Shown: positions 24,801-35,649 of the stretch, piece by piece
Position numbering within the stretch: the stretch's first letter is position 1
Layout: each line of letters begins with the position of its first letter
Source of the DNA: Scytalidium lignicola
Taxonomy: Eukaryota; Ascomycota; Leotiomycetes
Assembly (NCBI GenBank): GCA_002812745.2
Contig: NCSJ02000199.1
Span: forward strand, 1-64,000
DNA length: 64,000 bases
Reading direction: 5' to 3'
Position numbers and translations under genes: made by a program
Notes under the pieces: generated by a model
Databases searched by the model: none
Told to the model about the DNA's origin: nothing
Seen by the model: only the letters and a program-made list of their open reading frames with translations

Positions 24801-25611
24801 AGAAGGCCAATGGCTGGTATGGTAGTTCTGAATAACAGGATGATAGAATGGACACCAAGTACCATTGGGATACTGGTCTGTGGAACTTTATTAGCATACC
24901 CTTAAATAATCCGAAATGCTATTCGGGGATTGCAAACATACCCCCATCCACACGGTCAATCCCATGACACTTAAAAGTAGGCCCCAACTTCCTGACTCCT
25001 TGTCGCTCGAAGGATCCTTTCGCAAGCTTTGATAAAGTGCGCGAACTAATAAACCACCGAGAATAACGGCATCAAGACCGATGGTGACAATAGATATTGG
25101 CAAAACCGATGTACGTGCCACACATGTTGGCGCAAACTGCGGTCTTGTGAATGCTACAAAGATGATTCCAGCAACAAAACGAAGGGCAACGACCGCCTGG
25201 AGGCCTAGATGCGATATCCAAGAGCTCATCGTGAACTCTTTCGTCCCTTTTCCCACCGCCCACAAGAGAACCTGTTCCACTGCTACTCGCGCAAGTTGAT
25301 CGGACAGTGTTGAAAAGACCAGGAAGACCTGGCAGGTAGTCGTAACAGTCGGCAATAGGAGATTCACGAACTCGAAGACCGACCAAAACATAGCGGCGAC
25401 CAGGAAAACCACGAGGACCAGCCTCGGGCCGTCCTTGAAGACAATCCCTCCATATCGCCCAAAGTTCAAAAATAATGATCCCAACACTGCAGTTAATAGA
25501 ATGCCACTAGGTGTATTGTCAGCCGTCACATACAAAGAGGGATGGAATTCTGTATAATACTGACAAGAAGAAGGCGGCCAGCAAGGTTTGGACCGCATCT
25601 GAGATGGCCAT
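18838..25611 (-). CDS. Giant 7TM protein with long repeat-bearing tail
   Basis: Five exons (25611-25565, 25506-24942, 24877-24790, 24741-21391, 21332-18838) add to exactly 2182 codons including stop, so two long open frames are one gene. The N-terminal ~250 residues hold about seven hydrophobic spans (LLAAFFFGILLTAVLGSLFL, PRLVLVVFLVAAMFWSVFEF, CQVFLVFSTLSDQ, LGLQAVVALRFVAGIIFVAF, ISIVTIGLDAVILGGLLVRA, GLLLSVMGLTVWMG, IILLFRTTIPAIGLLLLVV). Then comes a ~1900-residue Ser/Thr/Pro/Arg-rich, presumably cytoplasmic and disordered tail, with an acidic patch around 20880-21140 and a conserved-looking MTPEEALKRSISIRRKEAP. The last ~410 residues are five repeats of ~85 residues. The acceptor and donor phases all agree. 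Architecture is receptor- or scaffold-like; I do not recognise a named family and no enzymatic motif is visible. Confidence 0.85.
18841..20064 (-). repeat. Five ~85-residue protein repeats in the 7TM tail
   Basis: Units begin at about 20064, 19812, 19560, 19305 and 19047 (reading down the minus strand). Each has the order S-x-L-W-S, then D-F-x-G-H-E-x-x-R-R-A-R, then LF-x-P, then KNWL-x-x-TS-x-R, then W-S/T-P. The fifth copy ends at the stop codon and lacks the W-S/T-P part. Divergence between copies is substantial, so the duplications are old. Confidence 0.9.
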
Positions 25612-27469
25612 CGCGGCACCGCCGCTTAAGAAGGTAAAGGGTAAAAAAGAAATATGGAAATAGAACCCAGTCAATGGGGATAAAAGAATGAAATTAAAGA
25701 ATGTAAAATATTAGATCCTACACAATCCCATCATGAGGCGAGCAGTTCAACACGTGTTCGTGATCACCGTCTACTACTATTACGACGGCGACGACAACAA
25801 CAATGAGAGATTGCTGGGGGAGAGGGAGAGAAGGGAAGAGGGAAAGGGTATCATAGACGAGGATGAGGACGAAATGGGAGATGAACCTGAGGCGAAAGTG
25901 ACAGGAAGTGAACGAGTACCAACCAAGCGTGTTGTGCAGGGCAAGAGAGTCTGCCGGGTCCGTAAGGACGATCTTTTTGCTTCACCAACCTACCCCGAAA
26001 TAGACATCGGAGCTCGAATACAGACTCGATCTCTTCTAACCTTGAAGCCTGTAACAAGATCTCAGACGTCGGGGTCGCCCAGTCTCGAGGAGAAAGCCCC
26101 TTTGTGGCTGCTCGGCGGCGATTCAATTGGATGAGAGGTCACATGTGGGGCTGGTTAAGGTTCTGTGCACCGCCCGTGGCCCCCGCGCGCCCTGCCAAGC
26201 CTCGTTTCGCTTGAAACTGCTTGTGTTTCGGCGAAGTCTGGACCAGACGAAAGGAGAGATCGTGAGGGCAGTTTCAAAATCAGCCCGGAAGTAAAGTACG
26301 ACGTAAATAGGGTACTACGGAGTTAACTGGTTTCTCCAGTTTGACAGCAAAGCAGGAGTCATGTGCCCAAAACAAAATTGTTTCGCTGACATGTTTTCTT
26401 GGATATTGGATATATCATATGCTTAGCTCTGGTCGTCTTGGGCTGAGTTGGATTGGGCATGCATCTTGCACGTGATATTTAGGTTAAACACTTTTTCCAG
26501 TTCCGAGATTTCGGCACGTGCAATGCAACCTTGAGGCAGCAGCAACGTCAGAGCACGTGAGACTTACTCCATCTGGGAAAGGCAGTGGATAGCAGTCAGT
26601 CATTGTCATTTCACTCGTCTTGTTGTCCTCAGAAGGCACGGAGTATTGTTTTTCTGCTGCGCCTACCAAGTGACTCAACAAACAGCCCATTCAACCTTCC
26701 ACTCTTGGGGGTCGTCAGGATCGGTTAACACTCAACAGCCATCACAGGTCTAGAGTCAAACAGCCCCCCAAATAAATCGACTTGGTAACACGTGAAGACA
26801 GACGATGGAGGGGTCTTGGGTAATTAAGAATTTATGGAGAAAATCTGATAAGGAGAGAGCAGTCCATCCACGGAGGTACTCCCGTACCAGTAAGTAGGGT
26901 CGAAACGTCGTTTGCGTCTCCATATCCATACTTGGATCGGTCCCTGATTCAGAAAGCGCTGGGAATTCAACGAGTTGTAGCGGTCAATGCTCGTCCTACC
27001 GTCGAGAGCGGCGAGTATATATATTCCCGACACGCCATTACCTAGAAAATCAATAAACCCGAGGAATTTGTTGCGGATCTCTGAACTTCAACACTCGACA
27101 ACCTTCAGTCAGCGAAAAGCTAGCACGTGACTTACCGCCCTGTCCAGGATTCGCAGCGTCACGCAACTCGTCAGTCCACGAAAGCTGGAAATGACACGAT
27201 CCAAGCCGCATCGGGCCTAGTGTCGCATCTCGCTGTAATCGCGATCGTACGATTTCGGTGGTGGAGGAAGCAGAAGTCACATCATCCGCACCGCAACGAC
27301 CATCCTCAATGCTGCCGCTGGCCCAACGAGACCGCACCTTGGACCCTTCTCATGTGTTTTTGCTGCAATCCGTGCCCCTGTCCAAGAAATGCTTCTGCTC
27401 TGAGCACCGAGCCCCCAGATCTGTCGATTCCTAATTTTCGCAGCATTTTAACCTGCTGAACCACCCATC
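25612..27469. promoter_or_regulatory. Divergent promoter with six CACGTG boxes
   Basis: Shared upstream region of the 7TM gene (-) and the SREBP gene (+). CACGTG occurs at 25751, 26469, 26515, 26554, 26789 and 27124. SREBP-type bHLH proteins bind E-boxes and SREs, so autoregulation of the downstream gene is plausible. A 133-codon frame at 25733-26134 is low-complexity and is not accepted as a gene. A C/T-rich leader precedes the ATG at 27470. Confidence 0.6.
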
Positions 27470-30202
27470 ATGGAGTCCGGGCCCTTTATCGATCCTGCTG
27501 CGCTGTACAGTACAACAGGAGCCACCGAACCAAGCTCTGCGCTTGGGAGCACTATGGCATTTGCAGACCCGCTGCCCCAAGGCGAAGATCCTCTGTTCAC
27601 GACGGAATGGGATTTGGACGATTCGCCTCCTCCTAACGGTCTCTACTCAACTCCATTGTCTTGGGATCCCCCGATGCCGAAAGTCGAAGAAGACAGCCCT
27701 CCAACTGCTCCAGGCGCCGCCTACTCGACCATGAATACCCTCACTCCTGCCCAGCAAGAGAAACTACGAAACATCGCCATGCCTCAAAGCCTGCCGTACA
27801 AGCACCGACCCAGCTCGACGGCTTCCGCGAGCCCCAACCACAGCAACTCCGCCTCCTCTCCCGAGACCGCCTTGCTGAATCGAAAGCGCAAGAGTTCCAC
27901 TGAGGGAGAAGATGAGGACGAAGAAGAGCCCACGGGCCAACACCCTCCCGTCAAGAAGACGGCACATAATATGATAGAGAAGCGATACCGAACGAACCTT
28001 AATGACAAGATTGCGGACCTGCGGGACAGCGTTCCAAGCTTGAGGATTATGACCAAGAGTCAACGAGGCGAAGATACCACGGATGATAGAGAAGACCTGC
28101 AGGGTCTTACTCCAGCTCACAAGCTGAACAAAGCAACGATCCTCAGCAAAGCCACCGAATATATCCGCCATTTGGAGAAGCGAAATTCCCGCCTGCAAGA
28201 TGAGAATGCAATCATGAAAGCTCGCATCAACGCCTTCGAGAAGCTTTTTATTTCGGGTTCGATGGGCGTAAGTCAAGTTCCACAGTTACGACCACCGTTC
28301 TCCTATCCTCAATACTCCGAGAGCTCGTCCGGCCCACCTGTTGAGCCACAAGGCATGATCCAGGTACCCGAGGACATGCGTCGGATGCACCCTCAGATGA
28401 GTCAACAAGCGTACTCTGTCCCCCAGGAGCATTACCAGCCTGCTCGTCCTGCTTATGGACAGTCTGGATGGCAAAACCGTGGAGGAGCCTTTGGCAAGTT
28501 GATGGTTGGATCATTAGCAGGTCTGATGATCATGGAGGGCTTCCGTGAGACAGAGCAAGACGGCAACAACCCTAACGCCCGCGGCTTATTTGGCGTGCCT
28601 ACCCAGCTTCTTTGTGCCGCGAGCCAGAAACTCCACTCATGTTTGAACGTCAACGTTCTCGGGTACCATGTTCCAGCCACACAATCATTAGGTTACCTCA
28701 AGATCCTGCTGGTAATAGGCATTCTCCTTTACGTTTTCTTACCCTCCTTTACCTCCAAATCCAAGCCAAATGATGGCAAGACTCAAGCACGGTCTTTGGC
28801 TGCTGCTCCATCTCTTGCTTCTTCTATTGACGTCCGGAGGCAAGCATGGCTCACAGCCATTCAAATCGTCTCGGTTCCACGTCACAACTTCTTCCTAGAA
28901 GCTACGGCATTATTTTTAAAGATGGCGAAGCTTAGCCTTCGTAACACCATTGGCACAAAATGGTATACATTCCTGACTGGGATCACCGATCAACAAGAAG
29001 CAACAAGAGTGAAAGCCTGGGAAACCGCTCTCGACGCCCAACTAGCTGGAGGCGATGTTGAAGTTAACAAAAGTAGGTTGATGCTGACTTTACTCGCCTC
29101 TGGTACTCTTCCCGACACTCCAGTCCGCTCAATGCTTAAAGCATTACACATCCGAGTCCTTCTCTGGGAGGTCGGTAACTCTGGCTTTGCCTCCATCTAC
29201 AGATTCCAAGAAATTGCTGCTAAGTTGGCGCGATGGAAATGGAATGAGGCGCAAGAAATGCAGAAAATGCTTGCTCTCGCCGAAGATCCCCGACACGAGG
29301 AACTCCCACCACACCTTGCTGCCTTACTTGAACAAGAATGCGATGATGTCCTTATTGATTGTATTGGTCAGCGCGCATACAATCTTGCATGGAACCTGCC
29401 TACCACCCATAACTTGACAGATCTCAGTGACAGCATGGATAGCGTCGTTGATGATTTCGCCGTACGCGGTCCTCTTGACGCGGTCGCAGCGTGGTGGTCA
29501 AGCTACGTTCTCCAGCGAGCTCTATCCCGTAGCCTCGCATCCCAAGGATCGACTATTGACAATGATATCGATATTCAAAAGGCTATCATTGAAGATATTG
29601 ACCTCGCCGTTAAGACCGGACCAATAGGTTCGGTTGCACAAATTCGCGCTCTGGTGGCGCGCGCAGTCCTTACTAAAGAAAAGCGCGGCTCCAACATCGC
29701 AGCAGCCCTTCAAGCACTCGGACCGCTGGAGTCTCCAACAACAGAAAAGTCCAAGGAACTTGCAGAAGCGCCGGCGCTGATCAATAAGCCTATGTCTATG
29801 TTCAATCTACCCGAAATAAATCTCTCCATTCAATGTGCCATGGCCATCGCCCACCTTGATCGCTGTCCACCACCAGCTAACCCCCGCACTGCTACGAATA
29901 TTATCAATTCTATTGTTCCGACCAATATGAGCCTGCTTGGATTCACGAGTTTATATGTACTTGTGGAGAAAATTCGGGGACACGAGATGGCTTTGGAGAG
30001 TTGTGCAAAGGCCTTAGAGTGTCTTGCAGGGAATCTCCGTATTTGGATTGGAGGCAAGGATGCCGAGAAGAGCGGGCTAGATGTTGGGTTGAAGAGTGAG
30101 TTGGTCGAGAGATGCTTAAGAATTACGAGAGAGGCAGTTGGGATGGGGGTTGACGATGGGTATGGGACTATGAGCGATGATTGTGAGTCTGATGCCTGTT
30201 AG
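27470..30202 (+). CDS. srbA: SREBP-type bHLH transcription factor (SrbA/Sre1)
   Basis: A single-exon frame of 910 residues, close to Aspergillus SrbA. Residues ~165-260 form the bHLH-leucine zipper: HNMIEKRYRTNLNDKIADLR with the SREBP-diagnostic Tyr in place of the usual Arg, a loop, then HKLNKATILSKATEYIRHLE. Two hydrophobic segments follow (GKLMVGSLAGLMIMEGF around residue 345, and YLKILLVIGILLYVFLPSF around 410), the hairpin that holds the precursor in the ER. The remaining ~480 residues correspond to the fungal SREBP C-terminal region (DUF2014). In Aspergillus and fission yeast this factor is cleaved under low oxygen or sterol and activates ergosterol, heme and hypoxia genes. The promoter has several E-boxes. 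No dsc or SCAP gene is nearby. Confidence 0.93.
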   Translation: MESGPFIDPAALYSTTGATEPSSALGSTMAFADPLPQGEDPLFTTEWDLDDSPPPNGLYSTPLSWDPPMPKVEEDSPPTAPGAAYSTMNTLTPAQQEKLRNIAMPQSLPYKHRPSSTASASPNHSNSASSPETALLNRKRKSSTEGEDEDEEEPTGQHPPVKKTAHNMIEKRYRTNLNDKIADLRDSVPSLRIMTKSQRGEDTTDDREDLQGLTPAHKLNKATILSKATEYIRHLEKRNSRLQDENAIMKARINAFEKLFISGSMGVSQVPQLRPPFSYPQYSESSSGPPVEPQGMIQVPEDMRRMHPQMSQQAYSVPQEHYQPARPAYGQSGWQNRGGAFGKLMVGSLAGLMIMEGFRETEQDGNNPNARGLFGVPTQLLCAASQKLHSCLNVNVLGYHVPATQSLGYLKILLVIGILLYVFLPSFTSKSKPNDGKTQARSLAAAPSLASSIDVRRQAWLTAIQIVSVPRHNFFLEATALFLKMAKLSLRNTIGTKWYTFLTGITDQQEATRVKAWETALDAQLAGGDVEVNKSRLMLTLLASGTLPDTPVRSMLKALHIRVLLWEVGNSGFASIYRFQEIAAKLARWKWNEAQEMQKMLALAEDPRHEELPPHLAALLEQECDDVLIDCIGQRAYNLAWNLPTTHNLTDLSDSMDSVVDDFAVRGPLDAVAAWWSSYVLQRALSRSLASQGSTIDNDIDIQKAIIEDIDLAVKTGPIGSVAQIRALVARAVLTKEKRGSNIAAALQALGPLESPTTEKSKELAEAPALINKPMSMFNLPEINLSIQCAMAIAHLDRCPPPANPRTATNIINSIVPTNMSLLGFTSLYVLVEKIRGHEMALESCAKALECLAGNLRIWIGGKDAEKSGLDVGLKSELVERCLRITREAVGMGVDDGYGTMSDDCESDAC

Positions 30203-30833
30203 AATCCAAAAGTTTCCTTGTTGGTTTTTGTTTTTGCTTTCGGCTGTATTTGCTTTTAGGGCTGAAAACTTGGGGGGTACAATGGTGTTCTAATAATACA
30301 ATGTATCTGTATCGGTTGGTGCTGTGAAGGGTTTTCAGAGTCTTGTTCAGACATATTCTCTCTTATGTCAATATTTCTTTAAACGAGGTTATCTATTAAA
30401 GTTCAGAGATCGTCATTTAGGCGCAATAGAACAATTCCGCTTTCTATATATATACATATATGTGTGTGTAAACCAAAGCTTGAGTGAGTGAGTGATCAAT
30501 CAATTAATCAAACATTTGTGCCACCAGAGTAATTTTCGCAATTAGAATAGTGAAAGTATCGATGGTGCCGATTAACATGAAAAGAAAAGACGAGAGAGTA
30601 ACTACCTTTTTTTTTACACACAAAAATAATGAGGGCGAGATGGGATTTTCTTCAATTATTATTGTACCTCCGCATCTCCGTCGAAGAATCCCCACGACGT
30701 CTCCTTGCACCAATCACAGACGGGTAAGCAAGCATTTCTCCCCTTATCAGTGATAGAACGGCTGCGCGCCGAGGAAATGCATGCTGAGCGATAAGGATGT
30801 CCCCCGTCCCACCATCATCTATTGAAAGTACAA

Positions 30834-30852
30834 GGTACAGGTACAGGTACAG
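30834..30852 (+). repeat. GGTACA short tandem repeat
   Basis: Three copies of GGTACA in tandem, preceded and followed by single-mismatch copies (AAGTACA, CAGTAAT). Noncoding. Confidence 0.85.
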
Positions 30853-31241
30853 TAATTCCCGATTATTATGAATGGGGATGGATAATATGTATTCCCTCCT
30901 TTCTCCGGGGGATGAGGGTGAGTGAGGGATGAGCGGCGCGCCCATGTTATATTATTATATTTATCGACCNTTTTTATTGGTTCGAGGTTTTTGAGTGGTG
31001 GTTTTCCGAGGAAGCTTTTCGATAAATAATAGTTTATTATCATTTGTGTACTGTACTTGTATGTGTATATGTACATGTACATGCATATATTTTTTTACAT
31101 AGACTGTATACAACCATGCAGTGCCGGTGCTACTAAGTTGCCGCGGGGTTGTTCTAGAAAGTTATCTGCTGACGGCAGGCTGGCAGGCTGATAATCTAGA
31201 ATTTTGATTATTATTATTCTTCTACTTTTCCTAATAATCCA

Positions 31242-31264
31242 TCTCTCTCTCTCTCTCTCTCTCT
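31242..31264 (+). repeat. CT microsatellite
   Basis: A (CT)n run of about 11 units about 180 nt upstream of the nitrite reductase start. Pyrimidine tracts are common in ascomycete core promoters. Confidence 0.85.
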
Positions 31265-31446
31265 CTTCTATTCTCTTGTCTATTTTCCTAATTTGTTCTC
31301 TAATTTATAATATTACGCGCTGGCGGTAATCGTCTTTGCAACGTCTACGAATTGAGATTGTGCCCATGATATTTTCCTCCGCTGGGCCTGGTATATAACA
31401 GTTGAGGGCTTAGCTTGATTGTCCTATTCAGTGACGACACACAACG

Positions 31447-34400
31447 ATGAAGACTGCCGTGGACATGGAGGCGGGCTCGAGTCTGGGCGTGTCCACAGAT
31501 GGGGATGACAGCGAGAAGATTGAGAGGAAGAAAGTCGTAGTCGTTGGATTGGGTATGGTTGGGATTAGTTTCATGTGCGTTTTTATAATATTCTTTTCGT
31601 GATTGCCTTTTGGTATTTCAAAGACGGATAGCGATTCATATTTTGTGGGGGTTATAAATGTTATAATTGAAACAAAACTAACAAATTACTTGTTTTACAG
31701 AGAAAAATTAATCAAGTTAGATGCTAAGAGACGAGAATATGATATCGTTGTTATCGGAGAGGAATCTCATTTAGCATACAATAGGGTTGGGCTAACGAGT
31801 TTCTTCCAACATCGAAAGGTGGAGGATTTATATCTCAATCCTAAGGAATGGGTTCGTTTCTGCTATTTCTTTTATGAGATCTAGGCCCTTATGACCAAAA
31901 TAGTACTAACACGTCTGGATGATGTTATTAGTACCAATCTGTCCCTGCTGGTTCCCTAAATTACCACATAAACACCAAAGTGATCTCAATTGACACTTCG
32001 CAAAAGAATGTTGCCTGTTCATCTGGAGAGATAGTCGCCTACGACATCCTAGTTCTAGCTACTGGCTCCGATGCTCTTCTCCCGCGACATACACCTGGCC
32101 ACGACGCAAAAGGTGTCTTTGTATACCGTACTATCGAAGATCTAGAGAGCCTCATCAATTATTCAGCAACAAAAAAGGGCACAGTTGGGACAGTGGTAGG
32201 AGGTGGTTTACTCGGTCTCGAAGCAGCAAAAGCGATGATGGATCTGGAAGCCTTCGAGAAAGTCAAACTCGTGGAGCGGAATCGCTGGGTTTTAAGCCGG
32301 CAATTGGATTCTGATGCGGGTGGTCTTGTCGTTGAACAGGTTCAGGCACTGGGCCTGGAAGTCATGCTCAGTAAGCGGGTAGGCAAGATTGAAGTCGATG
32401 AAAATAACGCCGTTAAGGGCGTAGTGTTTGAGGATGGGGAAAGGACGGATTGTTCCACTCTTTGCTTTGCAATTGGTATTAAACCCCGGGATGAACTGGC
32501 TAAGTCAGCGAATATTGAATGCGCAGAACGGGGCGGTGGAATAGTTGTTAAGGATGATTTGAGCACCAGTGCGAAAGACGTTTATGCTATCGGCGAGTGT
32601 GCTAGTTGGGAGAATCAGACTTTTGGTTTAATTGCTCCTGGTGTCGAGATGGCCGACGTGTTGGCTTTCAATCTGACCCAGGCCAAAGTCCACACATATC
32701 GGAAATTCAAGAGACCAGATCTCAGTACTAAGTTGAAACTACTAGGAGTTGAGGTTGCTAGTTTTGGGGACTTCTTCGCTGACCAGGACGGACCGAAGTA
32801 CTTACCTGCCCGAGCAGGGAGGAAGAAAGAGGGAGACCAGCCTGTACCTGTGAAGGCTTTAACTTACAAAGATCCGTTTCAGGCGGTCTATAAGAAGTAT
32901 CTATTTACACTAGATGGCAAGTATCTTCTTGGAGGTATGATGATTGGCGACACGAAAGACTACGTTAAACTCGTGCCCATGGCCAAGAACCAGAAGATGC
33001 TGGAAGTGCCTCCAAGTCAACTGATTCTTGGAGCAAGTAAAGGAGATGATGATGGGGCAGATGACTTAGATGACGATACTCAGATCTGCTCCTGCCACAA
33101 TGTTGCGAAAGGTGATGTCATCAAAGTTGTGAAGGACGGGACATGCAAAAGCATTGGTGACGTGAAATCCTGCACAAAAGCTGGAACTGGATGTGGAGGC
33201 TGTATGCCACTCGTGACGACCATATTCAACAATCAGATGAAGGCCATGGGTAACGAAGTCAAAAACCACGTCTGTCCTCACCTCAATTACTCCCGTGCTG
33301 ATCTCTACAATATTATCTCGGTTAAACAGTTAAAGACCCTCCAGGAGGTTATGAAAGATTGCGGAAATGATCCAGAGAGTCTTGGATGCGAGGCATGCAA
33401 ACCTGTTCTAGGTAGTATATTCGCATCATTGTATAATCAACACGTCATGGACAAGCCTACTCGAGGATTACAAGATACAAATGACAGGTATTTGGGTAAT
33501 ATACAACGGAATGGGACTTATTCTGTTGTTCCACGAGTCAGCGCTGGAGAAATTACCCCTGATAAACTTATTGTCATTGGGAACGTGGCGAAGAAATATA
33601 ACCTTTACACTAAGATTACTGGTGGTCAGAGAATCGACATGTTTGGTGCTAAGAAACAGGACCTGATTCCTATCTGGGAGGAGCTTATTGCAGGTGGCAT
33701 GGAAAGCGGTCATGCTTATGCCAAATCTTTGAGAACAGTGAAGAGCTGTGTTGGATCAACTTGGTGTCGATATGGTGTTGGTGATAGTGTTGGTATGGCT
33801 GTCCGACTAGAGGAAAGATATAAGAGCATTAGGAGCCCACACAAGTTGAAGGGGGGAGTTAGTGGATGTGTGCGTGAGTGTGCAGAGGCACAGAGTAAAG
33901 AGTAAGTTATGCACCTCTACTTTCTATTTTGTTATTATCTTGCTTACCTTCTTCCCCTTAGCTTTGGCCTCATCGCAACAGATAAAGGCTTCAATATCTT
34001 TGTCGGTGGAAATGGCGGTGCAAAGCCTAAACACACCGAGCTCCTAGCAAAGGATGTCTTTCCTGATGACGTGGTTCCTATCATAGATCGCTATTTGATG
34101 TTTTATATACGCACGGCCGATAAATTACAGCGAACAGCTCGCTGGCTTGAAAACCTCCCTGGAGGAATCAAATATCTACGAGAGGTGATTCTGGAGGATA
34201 GATTAGGAATCTGCGCATCCCTAGAAGCGCAAATGGAAGAGCTAGTAGGTTCATTCTTCGATGAATGGGCCGAAACGATTAAAGATGTCTCGAAGAAAGC
34301 ACAATTCACCCAATTCAACAACACCACAGAAACACTCGAGACGATGGAATCAATAACTGATCGGGGACAAATGAGACCAGTGTATTGGGCAACCGAGAGT

Positions 34401-34982
34401 GTCAAAGAGGACTTCCGCAATACGAAATGGACATCCTTAACGTGGCAGCCCATTATCGAAGCTTCTCATTTCGCAGGAGCAGATGATGCACCCAATGGAA
34501 TCTCCGCCACGATCAAGCGCGGCGATACCCAACTTGCTATATTCCGCGTGCGAGGTAAATACCTTGCTTCGCAGCAAATGTGTCCACATAAACGCGCCTT
34601 CGTGCTCTCGGACGGCTTAATAGGTGACTCCGGTGATAAACTCTGGGTTTCGTGCCCGTACCATAAACGGAACTATACATTGACTGGAGAGCAAGCAGGA
34701 AGGTGCCAGAATGACGAGGAGGTTAGCATCGCTACCTTTCCCGTGGAGGAGAGGGATGATGGCTGGGTGTATCTGAAACTACCACCGGTGCATGAGTTGG
34801 ATGGTGTGTTGGGCACGAAGAAGTGGATGGTGAAGCAAGGGGAGAGTGGACCGGAGCCATTTGAGAAACTGGATAAGAAGATGGCGATTAATCGGTTGAA
34901 GATGAAGGGGAGGAAGCCTTTTGAGGCGAAGAAGGAGGTTGTGAGCGTGGGTGGGAATGGTCAGGTCAATATTGACTGGTAG
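31447..34982 (+). CDS. niiA: Assimilatory nitrite reductase (NAD(P)H)
   Basis: Four exons (31447-31574, 31701-31851, 31932-33901, 33962-34982) give 1089 residues, normal for the fungal NirB-NirD fusion. Order of domains: FAD/NAD(P)H oxidoreductase ([57 protein letters not shown]); BFD-like [2Fe-2S] domain ([11 protein letters not shown] and GTGCGGC); ferredoxin-like half domain and siroheme/[4Fe-4S] domain with [15 protein letters not shown] and [10 protein letters not shown] supplying the four cluster cysteines; C-terminal NirD Rieske-like domain ([16 protein letters not shown]). It reduces nitrite to ammonium in the cytosol with six electrons. In other fungi the gene sits beside nitrate reductase and a nitrate transporter; here neither is adjacent. 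All key residues are present. Confidence 0.97.
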
Positions 34983-35649
34983 AGAGCAGTTTTGTATGTC
35001 TTTGTTTCTTGCTGATGCATTTGTGTGCCGGGAAGGATACTGTTAGTCATGGATGAGTTCTTTTATTTTCTGGTTATGAATTGATACCATTTGTTACGAT
35101 AGATTCTGCATTAAAACTAGTATAGCTACTTAAATTAGAGGCTTTTATTAAAGCAAAGATGTGATTCTCAACCATACCAATGCTAGCTCTGTAGCTGATG
35201 AGGGGAGAGCGCGATGTTATTTCTGATATCTACACGTACAATATTACACGTGTATATGAACTTCGTGATGATTGCAGCCCCTGAATTCCATTGCCGGAGC
35301 TAATTATGCTGACACACACAAGCAAGCCTCAAACCCACTTGCGCCACAGCGTGGCATCAAGCTGGCGGGAGACAACGTCATTGCCAATGGCATGTCTTCA
35401 GTGACACAAAGTGACCCAACCCAGTGACATTTGCAATCCCACCTATCATCAGCAATAATCCTCCAGTCCAGGCAACAGCAAATCTCGCCGAAGGATGCAA
35501 ACCCTCGACATCTTTTTTTATAGGTATGCCGAATTAGGGGGTTAAGCTTTAACTTTGTTCAAACCACACTCGAACTGTGAATTGGTGGTTGTGAGAATTG
35601 AGTTTCTACAAGCTACACAGCTACAGCTACAACTACAGCTACAGATCCA
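34983..35649. other. Spacer between nitrite reductase and MFS gene
   Basis: 3' UTR of the nitrite reductase and promoter of the MFS gene. A TACAGC/CTACAG short repeat (about 35617-35645) lies directly before the MFS ATG. One CACGTG word at about 35248. No gene. Confidence 0.5.

Larger units (their letters stand above)
30203..31446. other. Intergenic, microsatellite-rich, nitrite reductase promoter
   Basis: AT-rich with a TA/TG tract near 30447-30470, a GGTACA repeat at 30834-30852, a GTAC/TG-rich stretch near 31050-31085 and a CT run at 31242-31264. GATA-type words (TTATCT near 31160, TGATAA near 31190) and CCTCCGCTGG near 31376, one base off the NirA core CTCCGHGG, could serve AreA/NirA control of the nitrite reductase, which is inference only. 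Confidence 0.5.

Noticed and set aside
25733..26134. Plus-strand frame of 133 codons
   Set aside because: Low-complexity Glu/Asp/Arg content, lies in the SREBP/7TM promoter region, and overlaps a minus-strand frame of similar length.
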